Source: Xiphias gladius (taxonomy: Eukaryota; Chordata; Actinopteri; Istiophoriformes; Xiphiidae). Taken from it: a DNA stretch of 64,000 bases. Location: the NCBI RefSeq assembly GCF_016859285.1, contig NC_053414.1:7439017-7503016 (forward strand), given 5' to 3'. A program made the position numbers and the translations under genes. Shown one piece after another: positions 47,530 to 60,239 of this stretch. A model generated the notes under the pieces. It did not search any database. It had not been told where the DNA came from and saw nothing but the letters and a program-made list of their open reading frames with translations. The stretch's first letter is position 1; each line of letters starts with the position of its first letter.

Positions 47530-47800
47530 TGTTAACTCGCACTGCGCTTTTTAGTTGACCTTTCTGTTCAGCCAGAACCTGCGACTTTACATAGGCAGGC
47601 GTTTCTATTATTTTGTCCACCCCATTTATATCAATGAGGGCAGGCGAAACAACAGAAACACCTCTCTGTATAATGCAATGCAGTTCGACAGCACCACAAA
47701 CTACAGCCTCCAAATGATCGCACAGTTGAATCAGCGCCTCTCTAAAACAATTTATAAGAAAAACGGAACATTTTAACTTTCATGAAGGGAGGACGTATTG
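47530..47800. repeat. Dispersed fish repeat
   Basis: Contains TTGACCTTTCTGTTCAGCCA, TTTTGTCCACCCCATTTATA, AACACCTCTCTGTATAATGC and GCACAGTTGAATCAGCGCCT, a series I recognise from fish introns. No coding capacity. It separates genes B and C. Confidence 0.55.
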
Positions 47801-49266
47801 CAGGACGGTTATTTTAGACTGCATTAGTTTTAGTTCTGTAAATGTAATAAACTGCCAACTGAGTTAGGAAACAGCTGACGTCAGCGACTAGACACGAGTA
47901 TTGGCTGGGAGTTCCCAACCGGATGCTCTTCCAGGTGTGAGCTACTCCCAGTTCCAGGACCGGCACCCTGGAGAGTGCTGTGGCACACAGCCCTGGCAGG
48001 CCCCCTTTTCTCGGCTTTCAACACCATCTCCTTCTCTCAGACAAGAACTTGAGAAAAGTTAGGGAAGTGCACCTTTGAGCGTACATGGTTGTTATTGTTG
48101 TTGTTACTGCTGTGATTTTTATTATTCTCTGAAAAAGTTCCCGTTCAGCGAGCGATGACTTCCTCATCATCGGTGTTGGCATTCATTTCTTCAAGCGAAT
48201 AACCCGAGGAACTCTGCACGTTTCCTTCTGCACCTTTCCTTCTTTTTTGTGCACGGAGAAAAAAGGGTCTTTCTCTTTATCATTATGTCAACGAGTCCTC
48301 CAGCTTAAACGACCACACAGGTCGATTCTCTCTACCCTCCTCAGCCGTGTGTTTAATATTGTTACCGTGACAATGAAGCTCTGGTTCGCCTCCCACTGGT
48401 ATGGGTCGTATCTGGGGGTTGGGGAGAATCGACCTATATGGTTGTTTAAGTTGGAGAACTCGTTGAAATAATCATTAAGAAAAACACATCGTTTTTGTGT
48501 GTGAAACAGAAACTACTTGGTTTCTGGAAAAAAATCGTGGTTTGGGTTAAAAAAAATACGTACTTCCTTAAGGTTAGAGGACTTTTGTCTTCATGGTTAC
48601 GGTAATAAACACGCAGGTAAGTCGTGGAGAGGTCACGGGTAAAAGAAACACCGTTGACTGTTGTGATACCACACAGGAAACAAACAGCGGTAGTGGTGCT
48701 ACGTCACCTGGCGTGCTCCTTTGCCCCCGTCGTAACTGCTACGGCCACTAGAGGCCGCCCACCGATGAAACGCACCCGTTGGCCGTGTATACAGGAGGTT
48801 GGTCTCCATCATGTAGGTTTGCGCGTTTGCCTTTTTGTCTTTAACATGACGCCCAAATAAGTCTCAAAACGTTTTGTTTCGGGAATGAGCGAACGGCAAA
48901 CATTGCATTGTTCCGAACAACTTGCTTCAAAAACTTTGATGATTTCATTGTTGGTCATACAGCGGCACTGTATGTTGCCGTGCGTGCTCAGAAAGCGGCC
49001 TCCAACTGATAATTAAACTTGGTTTACAGAGTTCCTATTTCGTCTTAGTGATTTTAAATGTGTAGTAACGTTCAGTGGCAGAATATTTTCCATATTCTGA
49101 TCAGAGTGTGTCTGCAACGCCTAAGCCCCAGCCTCGTCACTTGGTTTGGCGTGTTAGCGGGTTAACATTTAAACACAAAGTACAGCTGCGGCGGACGCAG
49201 TGAACACAGTGTATGGAGTCTTAAAATAAACCTGTCTCTCCTTACTCAGAAAAATAATGATGTCAA
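47801..49266. other. Intergenic stretch between genes B and C
   Basis: No exon or Ig remnant is seen. Parts look repeat-derived (48360-48640). Confidence 0.5.
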
Positions 49267-49282
49267 GCGGAAGGAAGTGAGG
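49267..49282 (+). promoter_or_regulatory. PU.1/Ets-like element of gene C
   Basis: GCGGAAGGAAGTGAGG aligns with the element at 38971-38989 upstream of gene B and lies about 170 bp upstream of the gene C ATG. Both copies keep the GGAAGGAAGTGA core. Confidence 0.5.
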
Positions 49283-49451
49283 TTCAGGGCTGCATGTTGT
49301 TTGTTCACCTCCAGTGATGAACAGTCCCTTCTTTCCTCTTCAGCCTGCATTCTAAGTAGACTCTTGTTGATTTTGACCAAAGGTTATCATTTTGTAATAA
49401 TAACGTGATACATTTGGTGTTCTGACTAGAGGCTGAGTGACTACAACAGCC

Positions 49452-52274
49452 ATGTTGTTGACTGTAGGTAGACATACATTCATTGGTTTCACCCTGTACA
49501 TCTCAGGTATGATTGTCTGTTAATTTTATATCCATTATATATTGCTACGGACAGTAAATTGTAAGCAGGATATATGTTATATGTGGGAAATGTGATAAGT
49601 AACTATCTACTGTAGAAAAAAAAAAAAAAAAGGTGGAAAATGAACACTTTTTCACTGAAGGTTAGAAATGAATTTGTTAATATGTAAACAGTATCATCAT
49701 CTTACCTGTTGAAAAAAAGCTGTGGAAATATCCTTCATTTATATTATTGTTATGCAGTGATTAATATAGAAAGCCATGTGTTTGTCCGAATGTTTTTTCT
49801 AATGAAACCTTCTGTTACAGGACTTTGGGCACAAGCAAACAGCACCTGTGCCTTACGAGGCTCATCAGTGGATCTGCCCTGCTCGGCCAAACGTCCCATT
49901 TCAGCCATGAAATGGTACACTTTACACTGGGTTGACTATGACCCTGTTCAGAGCGAGATCATTGCAGATGGAAATCACGTAAGGTACAACATGTCCGAAG
50001 GGAGTGACTTCCCGCTCACGATCAACGATCTGAGAGAGGGTGATGAAAATATCTACTGCTGCAGAGAGACTACAGATACACTGGAACACTGCTGGTCCGG
50101 CCGAACTGAGCTCCGAGTTGCAGGTACGCTGGCAGTCAGTTATTCATTACTTTACAAGTAACATCAGTATACGAACACTAACTTTATAAACCGTCACCTC
50201 AGACCTGCAGGTAAAGGTGATCCCCACCACAGAGGAGCAGACGGTGACGCTGATGTGTAGCAGCAGCTGTCCTCTGACCGAAAACCCCGCAGCCTACATC
50301 TGGTACAAGAACGGAGAGTTTCTCTATCAGGACCGGTCTCCCTGGTACCAACATCTGGTCGGCAGTGATGAAGGGGTCACATACTCCTGTGCTATCAAAG
50401 GCTACGAGGATCTCAGAGCCCCCGAAGTCTCAGTGGGTGAGTGACAACGATTAGCTCCTCATTGTGTTACAGAAACGCTTGGCTAAACTGGTGAAAAGCT
50501 GTTACCATGGTCTCCGATAAAAACGCTAAATGTCACTTCTGTTTGTCCAGATTCTCTCACACCAACCTGCCTCAGTGTGACCTATGCCGGAGGGAGAATG
50601 TGCTCTTATCAGAATAAGTCGGAGGATGAGCCCTGCTCCAACGTATACCCAAGAGGTTTAGTGTCCTACACACTCCGCAAACACACCTCCTGCAGCCTCC
50701 TCCCCCGACACCCTCCAACGATGTACTCGTCCGAAATCGACAATCAAGCACGACTACTTCGTGCAGCAACTGTGATAATAGCTATTCCTTTCAAAGATCA
50801 CACCTAGTTGATCACGTGGGGTTACATACAGTGTACAAAGAATCAGAAAGCTAGCTCATGCATTAATTATTATCATTACTACTACTACTACATTAAGTTT
50901 TCATGTTTGGTTTGCTTTCTTAAAAAAAAAAAACATCTGAAAGATTTTTTTTCCTCACTCCTGGCACCATTACTCATATACGCATTCTGCTCTTCCAATC
51001 ATCTCTCAACAGAAGTGCACGTTCAAAGGACACCTGCAGGGAGTCGCATGTATGTCTCAGCGAAGTGTGCCACCAGCTGTCCTCTGACCGAGTCTCCGAC
51101 CGCCTACAGGTGGTACCAAGGCGGATACTTACTCATGCACTCTGAGAGTCAGCAGTTTGCAGTTTCCCGCCTCTCTTATAAAACATTGTCCTGTGCTGTG
51201 AAGGGCCACACGGATCTGCTCTCTGCTGAAGTCTGTGAGTATGAACTAAAGGTCTGCTCCGTCTTGGGCGATTCTGACATTCGTGTCAGCGTGTCAGTTC
51301 AGACTACTGCAGAAGCTCAGATGTTTTTTCACATCTGTTCAGAGCACGTTATCCCTTCATATCCACTCAAAGTATTCGTATTTGTCCGTAAAAACAAAAT
51401 CGCTTGGTTCACGGTCCGTGTTGTCAGCTAATAATCATATTCAACTCTTAACCTTAATCAACTCCTTATGAATTTTTTTTTTTTTTTTTAAATCTGTATT
51501 TCAGGTGTTCAGGATGAGAACTGCAGGAGGGTGAATTACGTCAGCAGGAGGATCTGTGCCCTGCAAGGCTCGTCAGTGAACATCTCAAGTAAATACTCGT
51601 ATCCCCGCAACCAGCAGCCTAAGTTTAAACTTTGGTATAAACTCACGCAAAGTGGTAAGGGGGATGCAGAAACTGTGACCCAGGCCGCAGGTCGTGTGGA
51701 GTATCATGACGACATGAGGGACCAACACATCCTGATAATTAAAACGCTGAGGGAGAGTGACTCGGCAGAATACGTATTCAGACTCCTGACAGAATACGGG
51801 GGACAAAAACAGCCGGATTTGCCTGGAGTGACTTTGGTTATCACAGGTAATTCTTAAGAATAAATACTTTTATATCATTAGTAGACAATTTGTTGGTCCT
51901 TTACCTTGTACTAGCAGCAGTGGCAATAAATGCAACACAATATACACATTGTCAAAACGATGTGACGGTGGCTAAAATGAATTTCCACACTGGGTTTGCG
52001 CACAAGGTCGCTCATCGACTGAAATTCCATATCCTATGTTGGAAACTCAAAACTGCTGGACATTTCAGAAGCCAGTTGGTCAGCCGCTCCACCACCTTGG
52101 TCCGGACTGAAATGTCTCGACAACTAGTGGAAGGCCAAGTTTTATTTTTGGTCTGCCATCAAGTAACCCATCACATTCACGACAGCTGACATAACAGGTG
52201 AAAGCGACAGTCAGTGCCGGCTACACATGAGAGGCTGCTACCTGAGGCTCTTCGTCACAGTGCTCTTAGCAAAT

Positions 52275-52312
<38 letters not shown>

Positions 52313-53471
52313 GACAACAGATGTGTTGTTTTTTCACACGCACTTATTTTCATGCGCACATGGAGCAAAATGCTGCACTGCAGAGCCTCTGCTGTCATTA
52401 AGCAGGATGCAGGATGCTGCAACACTAGCAGACGGAGGCAGGTTTTATTTTAGCCAATATCAAACCCCTTAAATGCCCAGACTGGCCCCCAGTACTGATC
52501 CTTAGGATAAGCTTGAGATTTCTCTAATTAAAACGCCCGCCTGACTGCAGGCCAGTTTACTCAGTTGACACAGAAAAGTTTCACAGCTTCGAACTTCCTA
52601 TAATGTGTCTCTCTTACACCTGGTAAGCGATCTGACCGTCTTTCAGGCCTGAAAGTGACGATGACTCCCTCTGCGGTGGTGACGGAGGGCCAGACGGTCA
52701 CACTCACCTGCAGCACCAGCTGCCCTCTGAGCGACAACACAACCTACACCTGGTACTTGAACGATCGACCTCTGACCCTTCCAGGGATCCGAAACAAACA
52801 ACTGGTTCTAGACCCGGTCGGCAGACAGCATGCGGGAAACTACTCCTGCGCTGTCAACACCCATCAAGACATCAGCTCGTATGAGAAGACCCTCACTGTT
52901 CAGGGTGGGCATGGCTTATAATATTAACTGAAAAGCTTTTAGGTATTAGAAGTAGTTGTGCATATGAAACCGGCATTTAAACAGGAAGTAGGACATACTG
53001 TAGGCAAATCCCCATCTCCTTTTGTATTCTTTTAAAGTTTGTCAAACCAGCAGCACACGTTTTATATCCATCTGCCTCCAGCTCTCTGGAATTCAATGGT
53101 CCTCATCAGTGCAGTAAGACTGGCTGGTGCATTACTGATCCCGATTCCTCTACTTCTTTTCCACCTGTGGATGAGGTAAGAGTCTTGACAGTCTTCAATT
53201 TACATCCTTTTACTTCCTGTAATCAGCTCCTTATTACTGACGTTGTGGGTTTGTTTTTTAACAATAGTTATTTGCATTTTCTGACCAAAATGTATCTAGG
53301 AAAAAGAAAACTCGGACCTCCACCGCTGAGCCTGATGACAAAGGTGTAAGGTGAGTGCGGAATCTAAAAGCTACAAAGCGAGTGTGTTTTTGTGTTTTCC
53401 TGTGTCAGTTTCTATCTAATCTACTCTGCAGATCGACGGGTAATTTGAGAGCGTATCAGTCCCGGTCATGA
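49452..53471 (+). CDS. CD22-like Ig-superfamily receptor, gene C
   Basis: Ten coding exons: 49452-49506, 49821-50123, 50203-50436, 50551-50655, 51013-51234, 51505-51846, 52647-52904, 53082-53175, 53300-53350, 53432-53471; 567 residues. The domain order equals that of gene B: signal peptide, V-like (19-119), C2-like (120-197), half-V piece (198-232), C2-like (233-306), V-like (307-420), C2-like (421-506), membrane segment with Arg519. Unlike B it has a real cytoplasmic tail of about 30 residues, starting RKKKTRTSTAEPDDKG, with one Tyr (AYQS) that fits no ITIM, ITSM or ITAM. Both V-like domains keep an Arg three residues after the F-strand Tyr (YCCR, YVFR), the place of the sialic-acid-binding Arg in Siglecs. 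Gene B has lost it in both. Surface receptor role inferred; ligand unknown. Confidence 0.87.
50551..50655 (+). other. Half-V-domain exon of gene C
   Basis: 105 bp, phase 1-1, reading CLSVTYAGGRMCSYQN... and ending at PR before a GTTTAG donor. The frame, length, three Cys and both splice sites match gene B exon 4. The flanking intron after the donor also aligns between B and C, so the truncation is older than the gene duplication. Confidence 0.7.
52279..52310 (+). repeat. (GA)n microsatellite
   Basis: Pure GA run of about 15 units in intron 6 of gene C. Confidence 0.9.
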
Positions 53472-53658
53472 ATCCTTCAACCGCAGCACAGAGGCAACCA
53501 GAGCATCGGGAAGACACTATGTAATGTCTACTCGGGATCTGGGAACCTCCACATGGCATTTTACACAGTCCCTCGTCTTCATTTACGTCCCTTAGGGCAA
53601 GGAGTGTTTTGAGCACTCAGGCAGGGAATCCTTTAAAGCACATGCTGTTGGATGAGTG

Positions 53659-53664
53659 AATAAA
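53659..53664 (+). other. Poly(A) signal of gene C
   Basis: AATAAA about 190 bp after the gene C stop codon. Confidence 0.6.
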
Positions 53665-54603
53665 TTCTGACAGCTTTCAAACAGCTAGTCAAGTTTGTAA
53701 GTTTGAGCAGTGTTACCTTTTCCTACCTAACTTTCTGTTTTCTTGGCAAAGGTTTTGAACATGAATATTACATTTACATTTATGAGGTGGACAGAAATAG
53801 GTGGACTGAATGCTAACACCTTTTCGTGTCTGCTGGATGTGTACATAGGCAATTAATTACTCAAATGTTGGCCATAACAGCTTTTTAAGACTATTATACA
53901 TCTTCTTCCCCCAAGTGGCCAGAAAAAAGAATGCAGCATTAATACTTTACAGTTTTCGTATAGTTTGCGTCGCTGTTGCCACTGTACCAGCCCTATTATA
54001 AAAATGTAACATAAATACATTTCATGGGGCAGTTAGCAGGAAGGAGAGTCAGCACCTCCACATCTGAGGCCATGTTGCTCTGCTGGAAAAGGGAGGATTG
54101 CTCCCCTGTAGTTGGGAGTGGGCTGCTGCCGTGAGCGAAGGAGTTCGAGGATCTTTGGGGACTTGTTCATGAGTGAGAGTAGGACTGAACCTGAGCTCAA
54201 CAGGCTGCTTAGGCTCTAACAGACTTCGGGAGAAGAGGGAGCTGAGCATGAAGGCAAAGCTCTCAATAGAAAGCTCTCAATAGATCTCAGTTGCCCATGA
54301 GCTTCGGGTAAGGACCAGGAGAAAGAAATACGTTTCCTTCACAAGGCGACCGGGCATCTGGAAGGAGTTCACTGTAGTACTACTGCTTTTTTTGGATGAA
54401 AGGTTTCAGCTGAGGTGGTTCAGATGGACAGATGGTCAGATGGACATGTATCTACTGTATAAATCAAATGACTCAAGTTCTACACATTCTGGCTAACTGG
54501 ACTATGCATATGCTACACTCAACAGTTAATGTAAGTGATTTATTAATCAGCCTATTTCAACAAGTCATAGTAATTGATGAAAAGTGTATAACATCTTCCC
54601 ACG

Positions 54604-55513
54604 GATGTATATGTTCAGTGGACACATGCAAGGAGCCACGTCACACTGACCTCTGACCGACGTTCAAACTGCCAATAGATGGTACAGGGACAAACACGTT
54701 TAACGATACTCTGACAGTCAACTGTTTTTAGTTTCCAGCCCCACAGTTTGAAAGCTTCTCCTGTGCTGTAAAGGGCTTTGAGGATGAGCACTCTGCCGAG
54801 GTCTGTGAGTATGGACCGACCCAACCAGCGCCCACCAGGAGTACCGGCATGTTAGATTTCTGCGCAACAGAGTTGCGTCACTTATTACTCAGCAATGCCA
54901 CTTTGGGATGAATGTTGGTACTCCGTGGTGTGTGTCTTCATGAATTTTTACACTTTTCCTCTTGCTTCATTAAATAGATTTTGTTTTTATAACTGACGCA
55001 CATTAGGCAGAAACTGGTTCTTCCTGTGTTTTTGGCACCTTCCATTACGTATTCTTGAAACCTCACGTGTATTATTGCTCATTCCTCAGATATAACTCAC
55101 ATGTGTCGCTGTTTTTGTGATTTTTTTGTGAACTGCTGAAGAAACCTCTGCCCCTGGAAGGTTCTGCCAGGAAGGCAGCCCAAGTCTAAATTCTGGTATG
55201 AAATAAAGAGAATGGGTAAGGAAGATGCTGAAAAAGTGACTGAGGATGTGGGTTTTGTGGTGTATCATGAAAACCAGAACTACAAAATCCTGTGGCTCAA
55301 AAAACCTGAAGAAGAATGACTCATTCACACTGCTATATCAATATTTCAAGTGAAAATGCTTTTATCAAGGGATGTTTTGTTTGCAAGTCAATTTACCCAA
55401 TATACACAAAAAACATTTTATCCTTTGTCTTTCTAAAGAAAGTGAAAGTGACTCCCTCCGCGGTGCTACCAAACCTAGATTTGGTACTTGAACAGTCGAC
55501 CTCTTTACCAGCC
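54604..55513 (+). pseudogene. Decayed CD22-like Ig receptor, copy D
   Basis: Three exon remnants follow the B/C order. 54604-54804 matches the exon 5 C2-like domain: GTATATGTTCAGTGGACAC starts it, TCCTGTGCTGTAAAGGGC lies inside and GTCT plus GTGAGT ends it. The Cys-rich B-strand part is deleted. 55141-55323 matches the second V-like exon (CAGCCCAAGTCTAAATTCTG, AAGAAGAATGACTC), with its beginning lost and the frame broken. 55437-55513 matches the start and middle of the last C2-like exon (AAAGTGACTCCCTCCGCGGT, TTTGGTACTTGAACAGTCGA), with a large internal deletion. No membrane exon is recognisable. Transcription is unlikely to give a receptor. Confidence 0.8.
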
Positions 55514-55839
55514 TGTCTCAATAAATTAGCTTTTGTTTATTCTTTTCATATACTAAAAATTCCATTATGATTTCTTTTGTCCTCTGCTTGTTTTCTAAGG
55601 TGAGTGTTCTTTCTACAGGATTCCGATCGGTTGTGTCATGCATGAGTGTTTTTATTTAGTTAAACCTCACTGAAATAAACTCTCTTTTCCATCTCTTTTA
55701 CAGCTGACGCTTGCAGCAAAATATTAAATAATACACTGTGAAATTCTGGTCAAAACAGAATGATAATACACAATCTACAGATGGGTGACAACTTAACAGC
55801 AGCAAAACAGTGTCCTGGTTAGGTTGTGGGTCACCATGT

Positions 55840-56190
55840 GTCAGGGCTGGTGGTAGCAGCACAGGCAGGGGGGACCCAGGCGCAGACCCACAGCGCAGGC
55901 AGGTGCAGTGAAGGAACTTCGATAGAAAAAAATTCAGAGGACCAGACTTAGAGACAGATGGATGGATGTATGGATAAGCAGGTAGGCAGGCAGGCAGGGA
56001 AGCTCAGGTGACTGAGCACAGGAGTCAGGGTGAGCAGGTGGGTCTGGCAGTCAGGTTGTTGGGATAGGAAGGGATGTCTGAGGACCTCTGCTGTGCGGAT
56101 GGAGAGTGGCAGGAGAGGGAGGCCAAAATAAACAGGGCTGAGGCACGAATCGTAACAGTGGGGAGGAGGAGGGAACAGGAGAGCCCAAAG
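55840..56190. repeat. Possible retroelement-derived repeat
   Basis: TGTCAGGGCTGGTGG, GGGGACCCAGGCGCAGACCC, GGCAGGCAGGCAGG units and CGAATCGTAACAGT resemble the internal repeat of fish LTR-type elements. The family is not fixed. Confidence 0.35.
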
Positions 56191-56199
56191 ACAAATCGT

Positions 56200-57486
56200 G
56201 ACACCACGGGCCACAAGAAAGTCTTCGGTGTGTCTTTTGGCAGCATTTATTGCTGTCGGGTACATTATAAGGACAAACATGGGATACATCTTACTGTATT
56301 CTGAATACTTTGATGTGGATTGTTGTGGTCCTGATCTGGACCATTCAGAATATGATCCTTTAAACCTCACCCTGATCTTCCTCGCATCCCTACGAGCTGC
56401 TCCGCAAAGCGTCATGGATTCTGGCCACTGTGGCGACGACAAGCCTGGTTTAACATAGGATGGCCACATCCATGTGCAGCTCGGATATGAACTGGATAGC
56501 TGATGACTGAACTGCAACCAGTTGCAAGCTAGTGACCTATGTGTGCGGATTTTAGATATCCATGCAGGGCACTGTGCAGAGTGCAGATAAAATATCCGTC
56601 TTGTTCATATAGATTCAAGTTAGCGAGACGTTATTTGAGCACTGCGAACAGTACTTGCTAAACCATACACCAAGCGTAGAGATCATAAAACGCAGGGTAA
56701 CATTTACCCCTATCCTCTGTGATATCTATTGACCTAAGCAACCACTAGGCGTTGGTTGCGAGGATCTTATCTACAGTTGATTCGCACATCCGGTTATGAA
56801 GGCCTACTTCAAATTTATAATGCTGATATTAGGTCAACTTTGTCAGATGCTCTTGTTAACTTCCTAAAAGCAGTGAATTGCTGTGTACAGCTGCCAACAT
56901 CAGAAAACAAATCTGCTGGGTTTTGCATTATAACAGTTTTCAGGATATGATTAAACCTTTTTCTTGTTATATTTCACATGGTTTAATTTCATATTTATCT
57001 TGTTATTACTTAATATTCTTGTTTGTTTAGTCTGTTTTGTTTGTTAATAATGTCAAATATAATTACAGTAGATAAAATATTTTTTTATACACTGGGGATA
57101 ACTTTGTACGAGCCTCTTTGCTTCCTTCTTCCCTTGTACATATTCATGTATTATTTTTAGTGTATGTCTTTTACCATGATGTTTTGATTGTGCCAATAGA
57201 TAAAAAACTAAATTGCAAAAGACAGATTTCGCAGGGAAAATTAAAATAGCTCAAGGAAATTAAAAGAATGGCAAAAAAAAAATGAACAGAACTTATGATT
57301 TAGATTAGGGCAAAGTGAATAATTAACATATTTTTAAGTGCAAACTTTATTGATTGACCCCTTGAATTTAAGCCAATTTTAATTTTAATTTACACATTTA
57401 CATAATTATGTACTTATTTTCTATTTTTGTGTAAAGGTGATCATAAGGTTAAATAAGGTCCTAGTAAAAAATAAATAAATAAATAA

Positions 57487-57489
<3 letters not shown>
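56200..57489. other. Non-coding stretch
   Basis: No coding exon is seen. The sequence is AT-rich, and the end runs into AATAAATAAATA units that lead into the poly-A block. Confidence 0.5.

Positions 57490-57537
<48 letters not shown>
57490..57537 (+). repeat. 48-bp poly(A) tract
   Basis: Uninterrupted A run preceded by (AAAT)n. It could be the tail of a retroposed sequence on the plus strand or a slippage-expanded run; its length in an assembly is unreliable. Confidence 0.9.
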
Positions 57538-57538
<1 letters not shown>

Positions 57539-57904
57539 CCTGATGGAGATCAATTGATTACCAAAAAGCAAAATTAAAAAGAAAAGAATTTGTTGTCAGA
57601 TAATTAGCAAGAAGATAATAGAAACAAGCAGAAAACAGACAAAAAAAGCAAACTTCTTCTCTTCTTCATTGCACTGCACTTTTTAGCGTTTGTGATCCAC
57701 AAACTTTTTGTTAGGTGCCCAAGAAGAGACAAGACAAGACACAACAACACACAACATGCAACAACACTGAAGTGCTCAAGTGCTCAATCTCTCAAATGTC
57801 AAGTGGTAAAAATGTCAGCATAAATTACAGATGTTAACTATAAAAAAAAAAAGACACCCTGAAAAATCAAAAGAAAATCAATTATTCCACTTTTGTAATT
57901 ATTA

Positions 57905-58235
57905 TAGGGCTGCAATTAACAGTTAACAGTTATATATAGATGAAGTGAATCTGCCAATTTAAATAATCATTTCATTTCTAATGCCAATGCCAGAAATAAA
58001 ATGAAAAATGTCTGTTCCTGAAGCCCAAGGCTATGTCATCAAAGTGCCTGTTTCATTCAACGAACAATCCAAACTATAAAAAATTTTGAATTTACTATCC
58101 GAGAGGCAAATTTTTGCAAATGACAAGCTGCTACTGGGGAATGTTTGACATTTTTACTTTAAAAATTACTTAAACCAGTAATCTATTATCAAAATTGTTG
58201 CAGGTTATTTTCTTGTCGATCGACTAACCAATTAA
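57905..58235 (+). mobile_element. Non-autonomous dispersed element
   Basis: Starts GGGCTGCAATTAACAGTTAA, contains CCTGAAGCCCAAGGCTATGT and ends among TTGTCGATCGACTAACCAAT. Same family as 26925-27180 and 31680-31990. No ORF. Confidence 0.65.
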
Positions 58236-60174
58236 ATGGCTAATCCGTAAAGTATTGTAAAAACAGCCAACTCGCAGTAAAGTTGAGCGTTTATTCATCC
58301 TTGAACTTAGAAAAAATAGTTTGACAAATTAATCTTTACTCTGGGTACTAGCTTTTCTGGAGATCAACCACATCTGACAGTCGTAGAGTCTTACAGCCAT
58401 GGAATGTGTTTGAAAGCTCTGGAGAAAGCTGATGTTAGTAAGTGGATATTGAGTGAAGACTGTTTTGTCAAAATACAGTAAACTGGCATTAGCATCTTGT
58501 GTGAATTCCTGAAAGCGTACATGATCATTCAATTTGAACTTTCTTTTACTGTAAGTTAGCAGTTTACAATAGGTTTACTGTTTTACCTGCACTGGCAAAC
58601 TAAGATTAGCTAATGTTACATTTCTAGCTAGCTAAAAGAGGAAGCTGAGTTGAGTGACATTGGTGTGCTAGTGTTAGCTTGCTACAAAAGACAAACTGCA
58701 GAAAAAAGCTAAAAGCAATTTTCTGTGTTTCAGAATATTTACCAGAACAACAAATACATGTCCAAATAGCTATTTTAGATCAAAAATGCTGACGTCCGTT
58801 GAATAATTCTTGGAGCAGTGAAGCTTTTGACTGTGAGTGAGTGCTGTCTGTGCCTGTGGTTGGGTAAGAGTTTTAAATTCATCCCATGAATCAAACAGGT
58901 GAAACACATATTGACTCCGACACGACACGGGATCGATCCCAAACCTAGATCGCATCTGGGTAGACTGGGGACAGGCCAGCGATGCTAAATTTCTGTCCGA
59001 GGGTATGTAGTGGAATCGAACAAGCTGACATTTCCATCAGCGTGTTTATCAGTGGTTAATAAGTCATTTACAACACTTTATAGATCGGTTGTAAAACAAA
59101 AACAACTTTTGGGGTGCCTGGTTGTGAAAAGAAACCCTTCCTCCGGCATGACATGGCAATTTGCTTGGTTCTTAAATTCAATACGGAGACCCCTCCAAGG
59201 ATTCTACGATAATCCATCAAGTCTGCAGTTGAAAGTCCTGTAGTCTTTGTCAAGAAGGAGTGAGTCTCCCTAAAGAATTAAAGAGCTTGCTGGAAAGACA
59301 AACAGTGTCACGCATGAGAAGGATTATCCGCAAACTGGCAACACAAAAGCTGTTCTTTTTAAGGGCTTATATCTCTTCTATAAAGCATAATTAATAGATG
59401 TATTTATCATTAATGAAGCCATCAGTTAAACCCTTTATAATTGGTGCCTTATCAGGAAGTGGAACCAGAATTTTTACTGGAGCACCTGATGATTGGCTCT
59501 GAGATTTCCATTTAGTTTATTTGCTGCACTTTCAATCCCTTAATCTAGGCTAATCGTTTAAACATTGGATTTAGTCTTTGTTCACAGACTGATTAACACT
59601 GTGTAAACTATATCTGTGAGTCTGATTCACTATCTGTCCCTATGTTTTGGGGCATGTGTGTGTATTAACACATACAAAAATGTTTTACAAACCAAATATC
59701 AAAGATGACAGCATGTTTCATTATGTGGTCTCATACTTTAATGCACCATTAAAGTATGAGAGAAATTTCAGATTTGCTTCAAAGTAATTCAGTTGTAGTG
59801 GTAGAATATATATCTGGCCTAGGTCAGGATGTTGGTGGCGAGGTTCCTCTGCACCCTCATCATCTAAAATTTCTACTGTTCCTGTTTTTATGATGCAGGC
59901 CAATCTCAGACCCTCTCCATGCAAAATATGCTGCCATATGCATTTACCTCCAACAAAGTATCTGCAGGTCTTGAAAATCTTAAAGATAATTGATTTCACT
60001 TTCTTAAAAAAAAAAAAAAAAAAAGAAGATAAATAAAATAGGCATGGGAAGGTATGTGATGAGACATTACACCCTTATAAACTAAAAGTGGGAGAATAAT
60101 AAAAAGCAAGGGAGAATAACAATGCAGAGGACACATGTGAATGAATGAACGAATGAATGCAATTATTATATTAT
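58236..60174. other. Non-coding stretch before akap8-like
   Basis: No coding exon is recognised. It holds a strong hairpin at 59729-59761 and a poly-A run near 60006-60023. Confidence 0.5.
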
Positions 60175-60175
60175 A

Positions 60176-60216
60176 TTACATTACATTACATTACATTACA
60201 TTACATTACATTACAT
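60176..60216 (+). repeat. (TTACA)n microsatellite
   Basis: About eight pentamer units directly upstream of the akap8-like promoter. Confidence 0.9.
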
Positions 60217-60239
60217 TTACTACAGTTACAGTTACAACG

